Below, in pieces: positions 25,513 through 34,247 of a DNA stretch of 64,000 nucleotides. The first letter of the stretch is position 1. Each line of letters begins with the position of its first letter. Both the position numbers and the translations under genes were made by a program. Under the pieces are notes generated by a model. That model ran no database searches, was not told where the DNA came from, and was given only the letters and a program-made list of their open reading frames with translations. This stretch comes from JAEULH01 sp963805915 (lineage in GTDB: Bacteria > Pseudomonadota > Alphaproteobacteria > Rhodospirillales > Defluviicoccaceae), in the NCBI GenBank assembly GCA_963805915.1, contig CAWDWD010000018.1, positions 62,001 to 126,000 of the forward strand. The letters run 5' to 3'.

Positions 25513-26879
25513 TGGTCACGGCCCTTTCCCCGGCGCGCACGATCGTGACCGACAAGCGCCAACTCGTCGAGTACATGGAATCCGGGTGCAAGCCGCCGGC
25601 GGCGTGGCGGATCGGCACCGAGCACGAGAAGCTGGCCTACAGCCTGGACGATTACCGGCCGCTGCCCTACGACGGCCCGCGCGGCGTGCGCGCGGTTCTC
25701 GAAGGGCTGATGGCGTTCGGCTGGGAGGCCGTGCGCGAGGACGCCAACATCATCGCCCTGGTCGACGGCAAGGGCTGCTCGATCACGCTGGAGCCGGGCG
25801 GCCAGCTCGAGCTCTCCGGCGCGCCCCTTTCGACCATTCACCAGACCTGCGGCGAGATCGATCGTCATCTCGGCCAGGTCAAGGCGGTCGCGGCAGGGCT
25901 GAACCTCGGCTTTCTCGGCGTCGGCTATCAGCCGAAATGGACCCTCGACGACATCCCCAGAATGCCGAAGGAGCGCTACGCAATCATGGGCCGGTACATG
26001 CCGACTCGTGGAAGCCTTGGCCTCGACATGATGCTCTCGACCTGCACCGTGCAGGTCAACCTCGACTTCGACAGCGAAGCGACGATGGCGCGGATGTTCC
26101 GCATCGCCATCGCGTTACAGCCGATCGCCACCGCGCTGTTCGCCAATTCCCCGTTCCGCCACGGCAAGCCGAACGGGTTTTTAAGCTATCGCAGCCATAT
26201 CTGGACCGATACAGATCCCGATCGCAGCGGCATGTTGCCGTTCGTGTTCGATGACGCCTTCGGGTTCGAACGCTATGTCGACTACATGCTCGATGTGCCG
26301 ATGTATTTCGTCTACCGCGACGGGCGCTACATCGACCTTGCCGGTCAGTCCTTCCGCCGGTTTCTCGCCGGCGAGCTGCCCGGTTTCCCCGGTCAATTGC
26401 CGACGATTTCCGATTGGGAAGACCATCTGACCACCGCGTTTCCCGAGGTGCGACTGAAGAAGTTCCTGGAAATGCGCGGCGCCGACGGCGGTCCGTGGAA
26501 CCGCTTGTGCGCGCTGCCGGCCCTGTGGGTCGGCCTGCTCTACGACACCAGCGCGCGCGACGCCGCCTGGGACCTGGTCAAGGACTGGACCGAGGAGGAG
26601 AGGAGGGGTTTGCGCGACGGCGTGCCGAAACTCGGGCTGCGAACTCCGTTCCGCCACGGCACGGTCCGCGATGTCGCTCTCGAGGCCCTGCGCATCGCCC
26701 ACGACGGCTTGTCGAACCGGCGGATGGAGGATGGCGTCGGCCTCGACGAGACCAAGTTTCTCCACCCGCTGTTCACCATCGCGGAAGCCAATTTCACCCC
26801 GGCCGAGGACCTGTTGGCCGCCTACGCCGGCCGCTGGGGCGGCTCGGTCGATCCGATCTTCCGCGAATACGCCTACTGA
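25512..26879 (+). CDS. gshA: glutamate-cysteine ligase (plant/alphaproteobacterial type)
   Basis: A 455-residue enzyme making gamma-glutamylcysteine, the first step of glutathione synthesis. The family pattern is clear: AAWRIGTEHEKLAYSL, GCSITLEPGGQLELSGAP, PKWTLDDIPRMPKERYAIM, MMLSTCTVQVNLDF, NSPFRHGKPNGFLSYRSHIW and EMRGADGGPWNRLCALPALW. This is the type shared by plants and alphaproteobacteria, not the enteric GshA. ATG 25512 overlaps the rsmE stop (TAATG). Full length; the synthetase gshB is not in this window. Confidence 0.95.
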   Translation: MVTALSPARTIVTDKRQLVEYMESGCKPPAAWRIGTEHEKLAYSLDDYRPLPYDGPRGVRAVLEGLMAFGWEAVREDANIIALVDGKGCSITLEPGGQLELSGAPLSTIHQTCGEIDRHLGQVKAVAAGLNLGFLGVGYQPKWTLDDIPRMPKERYAIMGRYMPTRGSLGLDMMLSTCTVQVNLDFDSEATMARMFRIAIALQPIATALFANSPFRHGKPNGFLSYRSHIWTDTDPDRSGMLPFVFDDAFGFERYVDYMLDVPMYFVYRDGRYIDLAGQSFRRFLAGELPGFPGQLPTISDWEDHLTTAFPEVRLKKFLEMRGADGGPWNRLCALPALWVGLLYDTSARDAAWDLVKDWTEEERRGLRDGVPKLGLRTPFRHGTVRDVALEALRIAHDGLSNRRMEDGVGLDETKFLHPLFTIAEANFTPAEDLLAAYAGRWGGSVDPIFREYAY

Positions 26880-26916
26880 GCGAACGCCGCGGACGGCGAT
26901 GAAGACGGGCGGGCGG

Positions 26917-28350
26917 CTATACCGCCGTGCCGCCGACGGTGAGGCTGTCTATGCGCAAGGTCGGCTGACCGACCCCCACGGGCACGCCCTGCCCGTCCTT
27001 GCCGCAGGTGCCGATACCGGGGTCGAGTTGCAGGTCGTTGCCGATCATCGAGACCCGGTTCAACACCGTCGGCCCGTCGCCGATCAGGGTCGCTCCCTTG
27101 ACCGGGGCGCCGATCTTGCCCTGTTCGATCTTGTAGGCCTCGGTGCACGAAAAGACGAACTTTCCCGACGTGATGTCGACCTGCCCGCCGCCGAAGGCAA
27201 CGGCGTACAGTCCCCGGTCGACCGAGGCGAGGATCTCGGCCGGATCGTGCTCGCCGGCGAGCATGTAGGTGTTGGTCATCCTGGGCATCGGGCGGTGGGC
27301 GAAGCTCTGGCGCCGACCGTTGCCGGTCGAATGTCCGGCCATCAGCCGGCTGTTCTGGCGGTCCTGCATCAGGCCGACGAGGATCCCATCCTCGATCAGC
27401 GTGGTGCACTGCGACGGCGTGCCCTCGTCGTCGACGCTGAGCGAACCCCGCCTGGACGGCAGCGTTCCGTCGTCGACGATACTGACGCCCTTGGCGCCGA
27501 TCCGCTCGCCGATCCGCCCGGCGAACGCCGACGTCTTCTTGCGGTGAAAATCGCCCTCGAGGCCGTGGCCGATCGCTTCGTGCAGCAGGATGCCCGGCCA
27601 GCCCGGACCGAGCACGACCGTCATCTCGCCCGCCGGCGTATCCACCGAATCGAGGTTGACAAGCGCTTGGCGCAGCGCCTCGTCCGCCGCGAACCGCCAA
27701 GTTTCCGGGCGCAGGTAGGTCGCGAAATCGACCCGCCCGCCGGTCCCGTAACTTCCGGTTTCCTGTCGGCCGTTGCGCTCGACGACAATACTGACGTTGA
27801 GCCGGACCAGCGGGCGAATGTCGGCGACCCGGTCCGCGTTCGGCCGGACGATTTGCACGACCCGCCAGTCGCCAGCTAGCGACACCGATACCTGCCGCAC
27901 GCGTTCATCCCTGCCTCGCGCATATGCGTCGATGGCCGCTAGGACCCCAACCTTTTCCGAGAAGGGCACCGCCGCGAGCGGGTTCTCGCTGCTGTAAAGG
28001 GCCGTGTTCGTGCGGGGTGGGGGTAAGGCGACGGTGCCCTCACGCCCGGTCACTACGGTGTGTACCGTCTCTCCCGCCAGGCGCAGGGAGTCCTCGTCAA
28101 AACTGGTGGCGTGCGCGTACCCAGTCGCCTCGCCGGCGACAGCGCGGAGCCCGAACCCTTGCGCGACGTCGAAGGTTGCCGTTCTCAGCCGGCCATCATC
28201 GAAAACCAAATTCTCGGTTTGCCGGTATTCAAGGAATAGCTCGCCGTCGTCGGACCCCTGAAGAGCGAACCGGACGACTTCTTCCGTACGGTTCTGGTCA
28301 AGCTCGCCGCCAGAGTAAAATAAACGATCGGCCGTCAGTATGTCGCTCAT
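26917..28350 (-). CDS. tldD: metalloprotease TldD
   Basis: A 477-residue protein with the TldD zinc site in HEAIGHGLEGDFHRKKTSAF (about 253-272). The N-terminal nucleophile-hydrolase-like half has GDDGELFLEYRQTENLVFDD, and the C-terminal half GRRQSFAHRPMPRMTNTYM. TldD forms a heterodimer with TldE/PmbA and trims unfolded peptides; in enterobacteria the pair processes microcin B17 and CcdA. The partner pmbA is in this window, 8 kb away at 36360, in the opposite direction. Monocistronic; it converges on gshA. Confidence 0.95.
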   Translation of the reverse strand: MSDILTADRLFYSGGELDQNRTEEVVRFALQGSDDGELFLEYRQTENLVFDDGRLRTATFDVAQGFGLRAVAGEATGYAHATSFDEDSLRLAGETVHTVVTGREGTVALPPPRTNTALYSSENPLAAVPFSEKVGVLAAIDAYARGRDERVRQVSVSLAGDWRVVQIVRPNADRVADIRPLVRLNVSIVVERNGRQETGSYGTGGRVDFATYLRPETWRFAADEALRQALVNLDSVDTPAGEMTVVLGPGWPGILLHEAIGHGLEGDFHRKKTSAFAGRIGERIGAKGVSIVDDGTLPSRRGSLSVDDEGTPSQCTTLIEDGILVGLMQDRQNSRLMAGHSTGNGRRQSFAHRPMPRMTNTYMLAGEHDPAEILASVDRGLYAVAFGGGQVDITSGKFVFSCTEAYKIEQGKIGAPVKGATLIGDGPTVLNRVSMIGNDLQLDPGIGTCGKDGQGVPVGVGQPTLRIDSLTVGGTAV

Positions 28351-28542
28351 TCACCACCTTGCTATCGACATGATTGAAACGTACAGAGCCATAATCGGCG
28401 CGTTCGTGGCTCGCAGACATCGCTATTCTTATATAAGGAAGGCGTTGGGCTCGGAACAGGGACGGCTAACGTGCTCCATTCGCGAGTTGTTCGCCCATCG
28501 CGCCACGGAACGCCGGGGAGCCGGAGAATATAAGGAGCATAG

Positions 28543-29301
28543 ATGAGCTTTATCGGTCGCGTGATAAACAAAATTCTCGATATAAAGATATACGCAGAGA
28601 CAAGTAAGCTAGTCTCCAAGGAGCCAGTTGACCTCGTTACCTTTGGCACAAGCTACGGTGGCTGGAGCGTCCCGTCGCGGTTTGTGCGCCCCGGCGCGGT
28701 CGCCCTTTGCGCTGGCGCGGGGGAGGATGTGAGTTTCGATGTCGAACTCAATCGCCGCGGCGTGGACGTTTATATCGTCGATCCGACGCCGCGGGCAAAG
28801 GTGCATTACGAGCAATTGGCCAAGGCTTTGCGCGACCCCCTATCTGTGGCCGGAACCAAAATTCCTTACGAACTGGACGGGGTCGATCCTGAACGGTTCC
28901 ATTTCGTGGACAAGGGGCTTTGGTGGCGTCGGGAGGTTTTGAAGTTTTTTGCACCGAAAAACGAAGCGCATGTCAGCCACTCCGTGAAAAATCTGTTTTC
29001 AACGCAGAAATACTTCGAGGCGAACTGCACCACGCCGAAATTCCTGTGCGAAGATTTGAAGCTACCCAAGCCGGATATTCTCAAGATGGATATCGAGGGC
29101 GCGGAGCACGAGGTTATCGATCGCACGTGCGATGACGACTTCCTGCCGGATGTTCTGTGCGTGGAGTTTGATGAGGCAAGGACGAAAAAGGACGGCCGGG
29201 CCATCGACCGTCTGCATGACACCATCGCTAAGCTTCGCGCCAAGGGCTACCGGCTCGTCAATATCTCCAACTACTGGGATTATACGTTTACCCGTGCCTA
29301 G
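28543..29301 (+). CDS. FkbM-family SAM-dependent methyltransferase
   Basis: A 252-residue protein with an FkbM-type Rossmann methyltransferase core: AVALCAGAGEDVSFDVELN (SAM-binding loop), VDVYIVDPTP, and the hallmark PDILKMDIEGAEHEVID. A TAAGGAG site sits 8 bases before ATG 28543. Family members methylate sugars, lipids or peptides, often in polysaccharide clusters; the substrate here is unknown. The 192-base gap upstream of it is AT-richer than its surroundings and may hold the promoters of this gene and tldD. A glycosyltransferase and PIG-L deacetylase lie 9 kb away, not adjacent. Confidence 0.85.
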   Translation: MSFIGRVINKILDIKIYAETSKLVSKEPVDLVTFGTSYGGWSVPSRFVRPGAVALCAGAGEDVSFDVELNRRGVDVYIVDPTPRAKVHYEQLAKALRDPLSVAGTKIPYELDGVDPERFHFVDKGLWWRREVLKFFAPKNEAHVSHSVKNLFSTQKYFEANCTTPKFLCEDLKLPKPDILKMDIEGAEHEVIDRTCDDDFLPDVLCVEFDEARTKKDGRAIDRLHDTIAKLRAKGYRLVNISNYWDYTFTRA

Positions 29302-29410
29302 AAAGTTTGCTCGAAAACCTGTAAGACCAGGGCCGAATGGGCTGCCGCGACGAGGGATACTGGGCCGAGCGCGCTGATCCGGGCCTGATAACGGGTAGAA
29401 GCGACAGGCG

Positions 29411-30613
29411 ATGAGCGAGAATACCAAAGGCCACTCATGGCGCGACGCGACGAAGTTGGTCCACGCGGGGACGGCGCGCTCGCCGTTCAGCGAGACCAGC
29501 GAAGCGCTGTATATGACGTCGGGCTACGTCTACGCCTCGGCGGAGGAGGCCGAGCAGGCGTTTTCCGGCGAGCGCCAGCGTTTCGTTTATTCGCGCTTTG
29601 CCAATCCCACCGTGCAGATGTTTGAAGATCGCTTGGCGGCGCTTGAAGGCGCGAGATTTTGCCGCGGAACGGCGAGCGGCATGGCCGCGGTGTTCGCGGC
29701 ACTTGCATGCCAGCTTCGCGCCGGCGACCGCATTGTAGCGTCGCGGGCGCTGTTCGGCTCGTGCCAGTATATCATCGCGGAAATCCTGCCGGCGTACGGG
29801 ATCGAGAGCGAATTCGTCGACGGCCGTGACCTGGCCGCCTGGGAGGCCGCGCTCGCCCGGCCCGCGGCGTGCGTCTTTCTCGAAACGCCGTCGAACCCGA
29901 TGCTGGAGATCGTCGATCTCGCCGCCGTCTGCCGGCTTGCCCACGCGACGGGCGCGCGAACCGTCATTGATAACGTCTTTGCGACGCCAATGCTGCAGAA
30001 GCCGCTCGCGCTTGGCGCCGACATCGTCATGTATTCCGCAACCAAGCACATCGACGGTCAGGGGCGCAGCCTCGGCGGCGCGATCCTCACAAACGACCAG
30101 GACTTCTTCGACAACAAGCTGACCCCATTTCTTCGTCATACGGGCCCGGCGCTAAGCCCATTCAATGCTTGGATACTGCTCAAGGGACTGGAGACGCTGG
30201 AGCTTCGCGTTAGCCGTCAGTGCGATAACGCACTCGCTGTCGCCCGGCACCTGAGCGCAAGCGACGCTACCGCCGGCGTCTTTTATCCCGGCATCGCCAG
30301 CCACCCGCAGCATGACCTCGCCATGCGCCAAATGACGGCGGGCGGAACGATCGTCACCATCGACCTGCCCGGAGGCAAGGCGAGCGCCTTCGCCTTCCTG
30401 AACGCCTTGTCGACAATCGACATTTCGAACAACCTCGGCGACACCAAGACGCTCGCGACCCATCCGGCGACGACGACGCACCAGCGGCTGTCGGCCGAGG
30501 ACCGGGCGAGCCTTGGCATTGGCGACGGCACGCTGCGGATCTCGGTCGGTCTTGAGCACATCGACGACCTCAAGGAGGACCTCGATCGGGCGATCGCCGC
30601 CGCGCGGGCCTGA
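29411..30613 (+). CDS. metZ: O-succinylhomoserine sulfhydrylase
   Basis: A 400-residue Cys/Met-metabolism PLP enzyme. The N-terminal TKLVHAGTARSPFSETSEAL and YSRFANPTVQMFEDRLAALE, the FLETPSNPMLEIVDL block, and the PLP lysine at about residue 212 (MYSATKHIDGQGRSLGG) are characteristic. The C-terminal LATHPATTTHQRLSAEDRAS is also typical. It makes homocysteine directly from O-succinylhomoserine and sulfide, the usual route in alphaproteobacteria. Cystathionine gamma-synthase is the main alternative but MetZ is the closer pattern. alkB follows 21 bases downstream. Confidence 0.93.
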   Translation: MSENTKGHSWRDATKLVHAGTARSPFSETSEALYMTSGYVYASAEEAEQAFSGERQRFVYSRFANPTVQMFEDRLAALEGARFCRGTASGMAAVFAALACQLRAGDRIVASRALFGSCQYIIAEILPAYGIESEFVDGRDLAAWEAALARPAACVFLETPSNPMLEIVDLAAVCRLAHATGARTVIDNVFATPMLQKPLALGADIVMYSATKHIDGQGRSLGGAILTNDQDFFDNKLTPFLRHTGPALSPFNAWILLKGLETLELRVSRQCDNALAVARHLSASDATAGVFYPGIASHPQHDLAMRQMTAGGTIVTIDLPGGKASAFAFLNALSTIDISNNLGDTKTLATHPATTTHQRLSAEDRASLGIGDGTLRISVGLEHIDDLKEDLDRAIAAARA

Positions 30614-30634
30614 CGCTTGCCGCGGCATGGAACG

Positions 30635-31276
30635 ATGACGGACCTGTTCGCGGACCGGCAGCCGCCCGTCCTGGCGCTCGCCGACGGCGCGGTCGTTCTT
30701 CGCCGCTTCGCCGGAACCATCGACCGCGCGTTGCTCGGCGAAATCGAGGCGATCGCGGCGATCGCGCCCTTCCGTCACCTGACAACGCCCGGCGGTTACC
30801 GAATGTCGGTGGCGATGACCAACTGTGGCGCGGCCGGCTGGGTCAGCGACCGCTCCGGCTATCGCTACGACCCGGTCGACCCCGAAAGCGGCCGGGCATG
30901 GCCTGAAATGCCGCCAATTTTCTCCGATCTCGCGAACCGCGCGGCGGCCGAGGCCGGTTTTGCCGGCTTTGTCCCCGACGTCTGTCTCATCAACCGCTAT
31001 GAGCCCGGCGCGCGGCTATCGCTGCACCAGGACCGGGACGAGCGCCAGTACGCGGCGCCCATCGTTTCGGTATCGCTGGGTCTGACCGCCACGTTTCTGT
31101 TCGGCGGGGCTCGCCGGTCGGACCGGCCGCGGCGGGTGCCGCTTGACCACGGTGACGTGGTCGTTTGGGGCGGTCCGGCGCGGCTCGCATTTCACGGCGT
31201 CATGCCGCTGGCCGACGGCGAGCATCCGTTGATCGGCAACCGGCGCCTCAATCTCACCTTCCGCAAGGCCTTGTGA
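30635..31276 (+). CDS. alkB: alpha-ketoglutarate-dependent DNA repair dioxygenase AlkB
   Basis: A protein of about 213 residues, from ATG 30635 (TDLFADRQPP). The Fe(II)/2OG site is visible: HQDRDE (HxD motif), a distal His in ARLAFHGVMPL, and the 2OG-binding Arg in NRRLNLTFRKAL. PGGYRMSVAMTNCGAAGW and YEPGARLSLHQDRDERQ match the AlkB family. It removes methyl groups from 1-methyladenine and 3-methylcytosine by oxidation. It follows metZ closely and may share its message. No SOS or Ada box noticed. Confidence 0.93.
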   Translation: MTDLFADRQPPVLALADGAVVLRRFAGTIDRALLGEIEAIAAIAPFRHLTTPGGYRMSVAMTNCGAAGWVSDRSGYRYDPVDPESGRAWPEMPPIFSDLANRAAAEAGFAGFVPDVCLINRYEPGARLSLHQDRDERQYAAPIVSVSLGLTATFLFGGARRSDRPRRVPLDHGDVVVWGGPARLAFHGVMPLADGEHPLIGNRRLNLTFRKAL

Positions 31277-31292
31277 CGCGCCCCGGCGCCCT

Positions 31293-31712
31293 TCAGGTCT
31301 GCACCCAGGGCAGGCCGTCCGCCTTCCATCCGGAGGATGTGCCGCGGTGGCGTTGCGCGTCCGGATCGCCCTCGAAGCCGCTGGCGATGTTGTAACAGGG
31401 GTCGAGCCCCGCCTCGGTCAGCGCCATCGCCGCCGCTCGCGAGCGCACGCCCGAGCGGCAAATGAGCACCACCGGCGCGCCGGTCTCGATTGCGCCGCTG
31501 ACCTGCTCGACGAACTTTTCGTTGAACCGCATGGCTGGAAAGTCGACCCAAGGAACGAGGATCGGCTGCTTGCCGATGTCGCCCAGGCTGGGGATCCCAA
31601 CATAGGTCCATTCTGCCGGTGTCCGCACGTCGACCAGAACCGCCTTTGGATCGGTGGACAGGAGGTGCCATCCCTCTTTCGGAGTGATGTCGCCCGCGTA
31701 ACCTGAACTCAT
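31293..31712 (-). CDS. rhodanese-like sulfurtransferase
   Basis: A 139-residue single rhodanese domain. The active-site loop is CRSGVRSR with the catalytic Cys at 85, preceded by VLVDVRTPAEWTYVGIPSLG. It overlaps the ferredoxin reductase stop/start by 4 bases (31709-31712), so the two are coupled. Rhodaneses transfer sulfane sulfur; a link to iron-sulfur or redox chemistry with the reductase and the ferredoxin-dependent KorAB next door is plausible but inferred. It converges on alkB with 16 bases between stops. Confidence 0.9.
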   Translation of the reverse strand: MSSGYAGDITPKEGWHLLSTDPKAVLVDVRTPAEWTYVGIPSLGDIGKQPILVPWVDFPAMRFNEKFVEQVSGAIETGAPVVLICRSGVRSRAAAMALTEAGLDPCYNIASGFEGDPDAQRHRGTSSGWKADGLPWVQT

Positions 31713-33046
31713 TTCATCGTCTCCTTGTTTTTTACGGGTTGTGTCCGGTTGCTGTCGAGTACGGCGAGAACCTCGCCGAGGGAGGTCAGCTTTCGCCGCG
31801 GCGCCGGTGGTCGCGCCGCCGCCACCTCGGCCTGGTCAATCGCCAGCCAATCGGCGAAGCTGATGAAGCGGACAGAGCGGTGCGCAAGCAGCCGTTCCAA
31901 CGCTGGCCGCCCCGAACGGGTTGTGCAAGCGAAGTCGGCGATGATCTGGCGCGCGCATGTCTCGCCGTCCGGCCGATTACTCGAGATCACGCCGCTGGGG
32001 CCGCGCTTGGCCCAGCCGACGACATAAAAGCCCTTGTCAATGCGGCCATTGACGCTCGTAACGATCCCGCGGGCGCTGTCAAACGGCGCGCCTGGGATGT
32101 CTTTGCTGCGGTAGCCGACCGCGGTGATCACCGTGTAGCAAGCGATATCGAAGAACGGACCGCCGGGGGAGGTCGTGTCGCCGCGCGGGGACGTGGATTG
32201 GAACGTCACGCCGGTCGCGGTGTCGTCGCCGTGGATCGCAACCGGTATCGCGAAAAAGTGAAAGCGGATGCGCTTTGCCTTCTCGTCGCCACGGGCGCGA
32301 GCGAACTCGCGGAACACCGCCAGGTTTTTCTCCTTTAGCCGCCGCTCGCGATCGTCGGAGGTGACGACCGTTTCCGGCAGCATGGCGGACTCCATGACCG
32401 CCACGGCATCATCCAGATCCAGCAGCTCGCGCAGCTCGGCGTTGGCGAAGCGCGCGTCCGTCGGCCCGCGGCGACCGACGACAACGACCTCGCGAATGCC
32501 CGAGCGCCGGAGCATCTCGATGGCGTAATTGGGGATGTCGGACGCGGCCAACTCGGCGTCGGACATCACCAGCACGCGGGCAACGTCGAGGGCGACGTTG
32601 CCATTGCCGATGACGATGGCCGTGGGACCGAGAACGATGGGCTCGAGATCCCGGAAATCCGGGTGGCCGTTGTACCAGCCGACGAACAACGACGAACCGT
32701 AGACGCCGCGACTGTTCTCTCCGGGGATGCCGAGGGGCCGGTCGGTTGGCGAGCCTACCGCGAGCACGACGGCGTCGTACATCGCACGCAGTTCGTCAAG
32801 CTCGACATCTCGGCCGACCTCGACGTTGCCGAAGAAGTGCACGGCATGGTCGAGAACAGTGCGCTCAAACTTGCGCGATACTCTCTTGGTCGACTGGTGG
32901 TCGGGGGCTACGCCCGCGCGAATAAGACCATAAGGCGTCGGCAGCCGCTCGATGATATCGATCTCGACATCCGCCGCGGCGAGCAGGGCTTCGACGGTAT
33001 AAAAAGCCGCTGGACCGGCACCGACGATTGCGACGCTCAGGGCCAT
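31709..33046 (-). CDS. ferredoxin-NADP reductase, adrenodoxin-reductase type
   Basis: A 445-residue flavoprotein. FAD site VAIVGAGPAAFYTVEALL at the N-terminus, PTPYGLIRAGVAPDHQSTKR, second Rossmann AIVIGNGNVALDVARVL (NADPH), and VVGRRGPTDARFANAELREL are the adrenodoxin-reductase/FprA pattern. The C-terminal region ITAVGYRSKDIPGAPFD, YVVGWAKRGPSGVISSNRPD is intact. It moves electrons between NADP(H) and ferredoxin. It lies 120 bases downstream of korB in the same direction, so ferredoxin from the 2-oxoacid oxidoreductase is a likely partner. The gap at 33047-33167 has no gene. Confidence 0.92.
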   Translation of the reverse strand: MALSVAIVGAGPAAFYTVEALLAAADVEIDIIERLPTPYGLIRAGVAPDHQSTKRVSRKFERTVLDHAVHFFGNVEVGRDVELDELRAMYDAVVLAVGSPTDRPLGIPGENSRGVYGSSLFVGWYNGHPDFRDLEPIVLGPTAIVIGNGNVALDVARVLVMSDAELAASDIPNYAIEMLRRSGIREVVVVGRRGPTDARFANAELRELLDLDDAVAVMESAMLPETVVTSDDRERRLKEKNLAVFREFARARGDEKAKRIRFHFFAIPVAIHGDDTATGVTFQSTSPRGDTTSPGGPFFDIACYTVITAVGYRSKDIPGAPFDSARGIVTSVNGRIDKGFYVVGWAKRGPSGVISSNRPDGETCARQIIADFACTTRSGRPALERLLAHRSVRFISFADWLAIDQAEVAAARPPAPRRKLTSLGEVLAVLDSNRTQPVKNKETMK

Positions 33047-33167
33047 CAGGCTGAATCAACCTGCTTGTAAATGGGATCATTCGAAAGCAGAAAGTTGATC
33101 GATTTCTTAGCGATCAAGCATCTTATCCGCACCCGTTCGGGCGCAGGATGCTCTCGTGCGCCCCGGC

Positions 33168-34247
33168 TCACATGCCCTCTGGCGGCGCCGCGCTCGATAT
33201 CGCGACGCTCCCCCCGGCCATCCCGGCGTCTGTCCCGGTGACCGTCCACGTGTCGCCGCGGCGCAGCACTTGGTTGAGAGCCTCGGCGGTCATCGCGGGC
33301 TCGCTCTCGCCGGCTAGGCGCTCTGCGAACGTGGCGGCCGGATTGGCATAAAGTACCCCGAGCGCCACCGGCATGCGCGGCGGCTGCATCGCGGCAAGCA
33401 TCGCCGCCAAGGACTTGTTGGTTGCGTCGTGGATAAGGATGTCGTGTTCGGCTACCCCGTCCTCGCCGAGTGTGACCGCATCAAGGACGAGCCGCGCCGC
33501 GTCCAGCCTCAGTCCGCGCCGACCGCCAGCAAACAGCAGCGGTTTGTCATGCTCGACCAGGATCTGCCGGTCCTCGGCCGCGCCGCGTCCCGTGAACTGG
33601 GCGAACACCTCGTCGTTGTAGACGATGCAGTTCTGGAAGATTTCGACGAGCGACGTTCCGCGGTGCTGATGGGCGCTTTTAAGGACCGCAATGAGATGTT
33701 TCTGCTGAGTGTCGATCGATCGCGCGACGAACCGGGCGCCCGCGCCAAGGGCGAACAAGGCAGGCGAGACCGGATCCTCTACCGAGCCACCCGGCGACGA
33801 CGGCGATCTCGTGCCGACGCGCGAGGTCGGTGAATACTGGCCCTTGGTCAACCCATAGATCTCGTTATTGAAAAGTAGGATCTTGAGGTCGACGTTACGG
33901 CGAAGTACGTGGAGCATGTGGTTGCCGCCGATCGACAGCCCGTCGCCATCGCCGGTAATGACCCAAACGTCCAGGTCAGGATTGGCCATCTTGACCCCGG
34001 TCGCGACCGCCGGCGCTCGCCCGTGGATCGTATGAAAGCCGTAGGTGGCCATGTAGTAGGGGAAGCGCGAGGAGCAGCCGATCCCAGATACGAACACGGT
34101 CTTCTCCGGCCGCGCGCCGATGTCGGCGAGCGTCTTCTGAACCGCCTTGAGGATCGCATAATCGCCGCAACCGGGGCACCAACGGACTTCCTGATCCGAG
34201 GCGAAGTCGTTGGGCTTCAAGGCGGGCGGCGGGTTCATGACGTTCAT
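33168..34247 (-). CDS. korB: 2-oxoacid:ferredoxin oxidoreductase beta subunit
   Basis: A 359-residue thiamine-diphosphate subunit. CPGCGDYAILKAVQKTLADIG, the Gly-Asp-Gly motif in VITGDGDGLSIGGNHMLHVL and the following NEIYGLTKGQYSPTSRVG are typical of KorB/OorB. With KorA it converts 2-oxoglutarate (or pyruvate) and CoA to the acyl-CoA, reducing ferredoxin. The start overlaps the korA stop by 4 bases. The C-terminal 100 residues are longer and less conserved, as in the alphaproteobacterial forms. Oxygen-tolerant KorAB also occurs in aerobes, so it does not by itself imply anaerobic life. Confidence 0.95.
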   Translation of the reverse strand: MNVMNPPPALKPNDFASDQEVRWCPGCGDYAILKAVQKTLADIGARPEKTVFVSGIGCSSRFPYYMATYGFHTIHGRAPAVATGVKMANPDLDVWVITGDGDGLSIGGNHMLHVLRRNVDLKILLFNNEIYGLTKGQYSPTSRVGTRSPSSPGGSVEDPVSPALFALGAGARFVARSIDTQQKHLIAVLKSAHQHRGTSLVEIFQNCIVYNDEVFAQFTGRGAAEDRQILVEHDKPLLFAGGRRGLRLDAARLVLDAVTLGEDGVAEHDILIHDATNKSLAAMLAAMQPPRMPVALGVLYANPAATFAERLAGESEPAMTAEALNQVLRRGDTWTVTGTDAGMAGGSVAISSAAPPEGM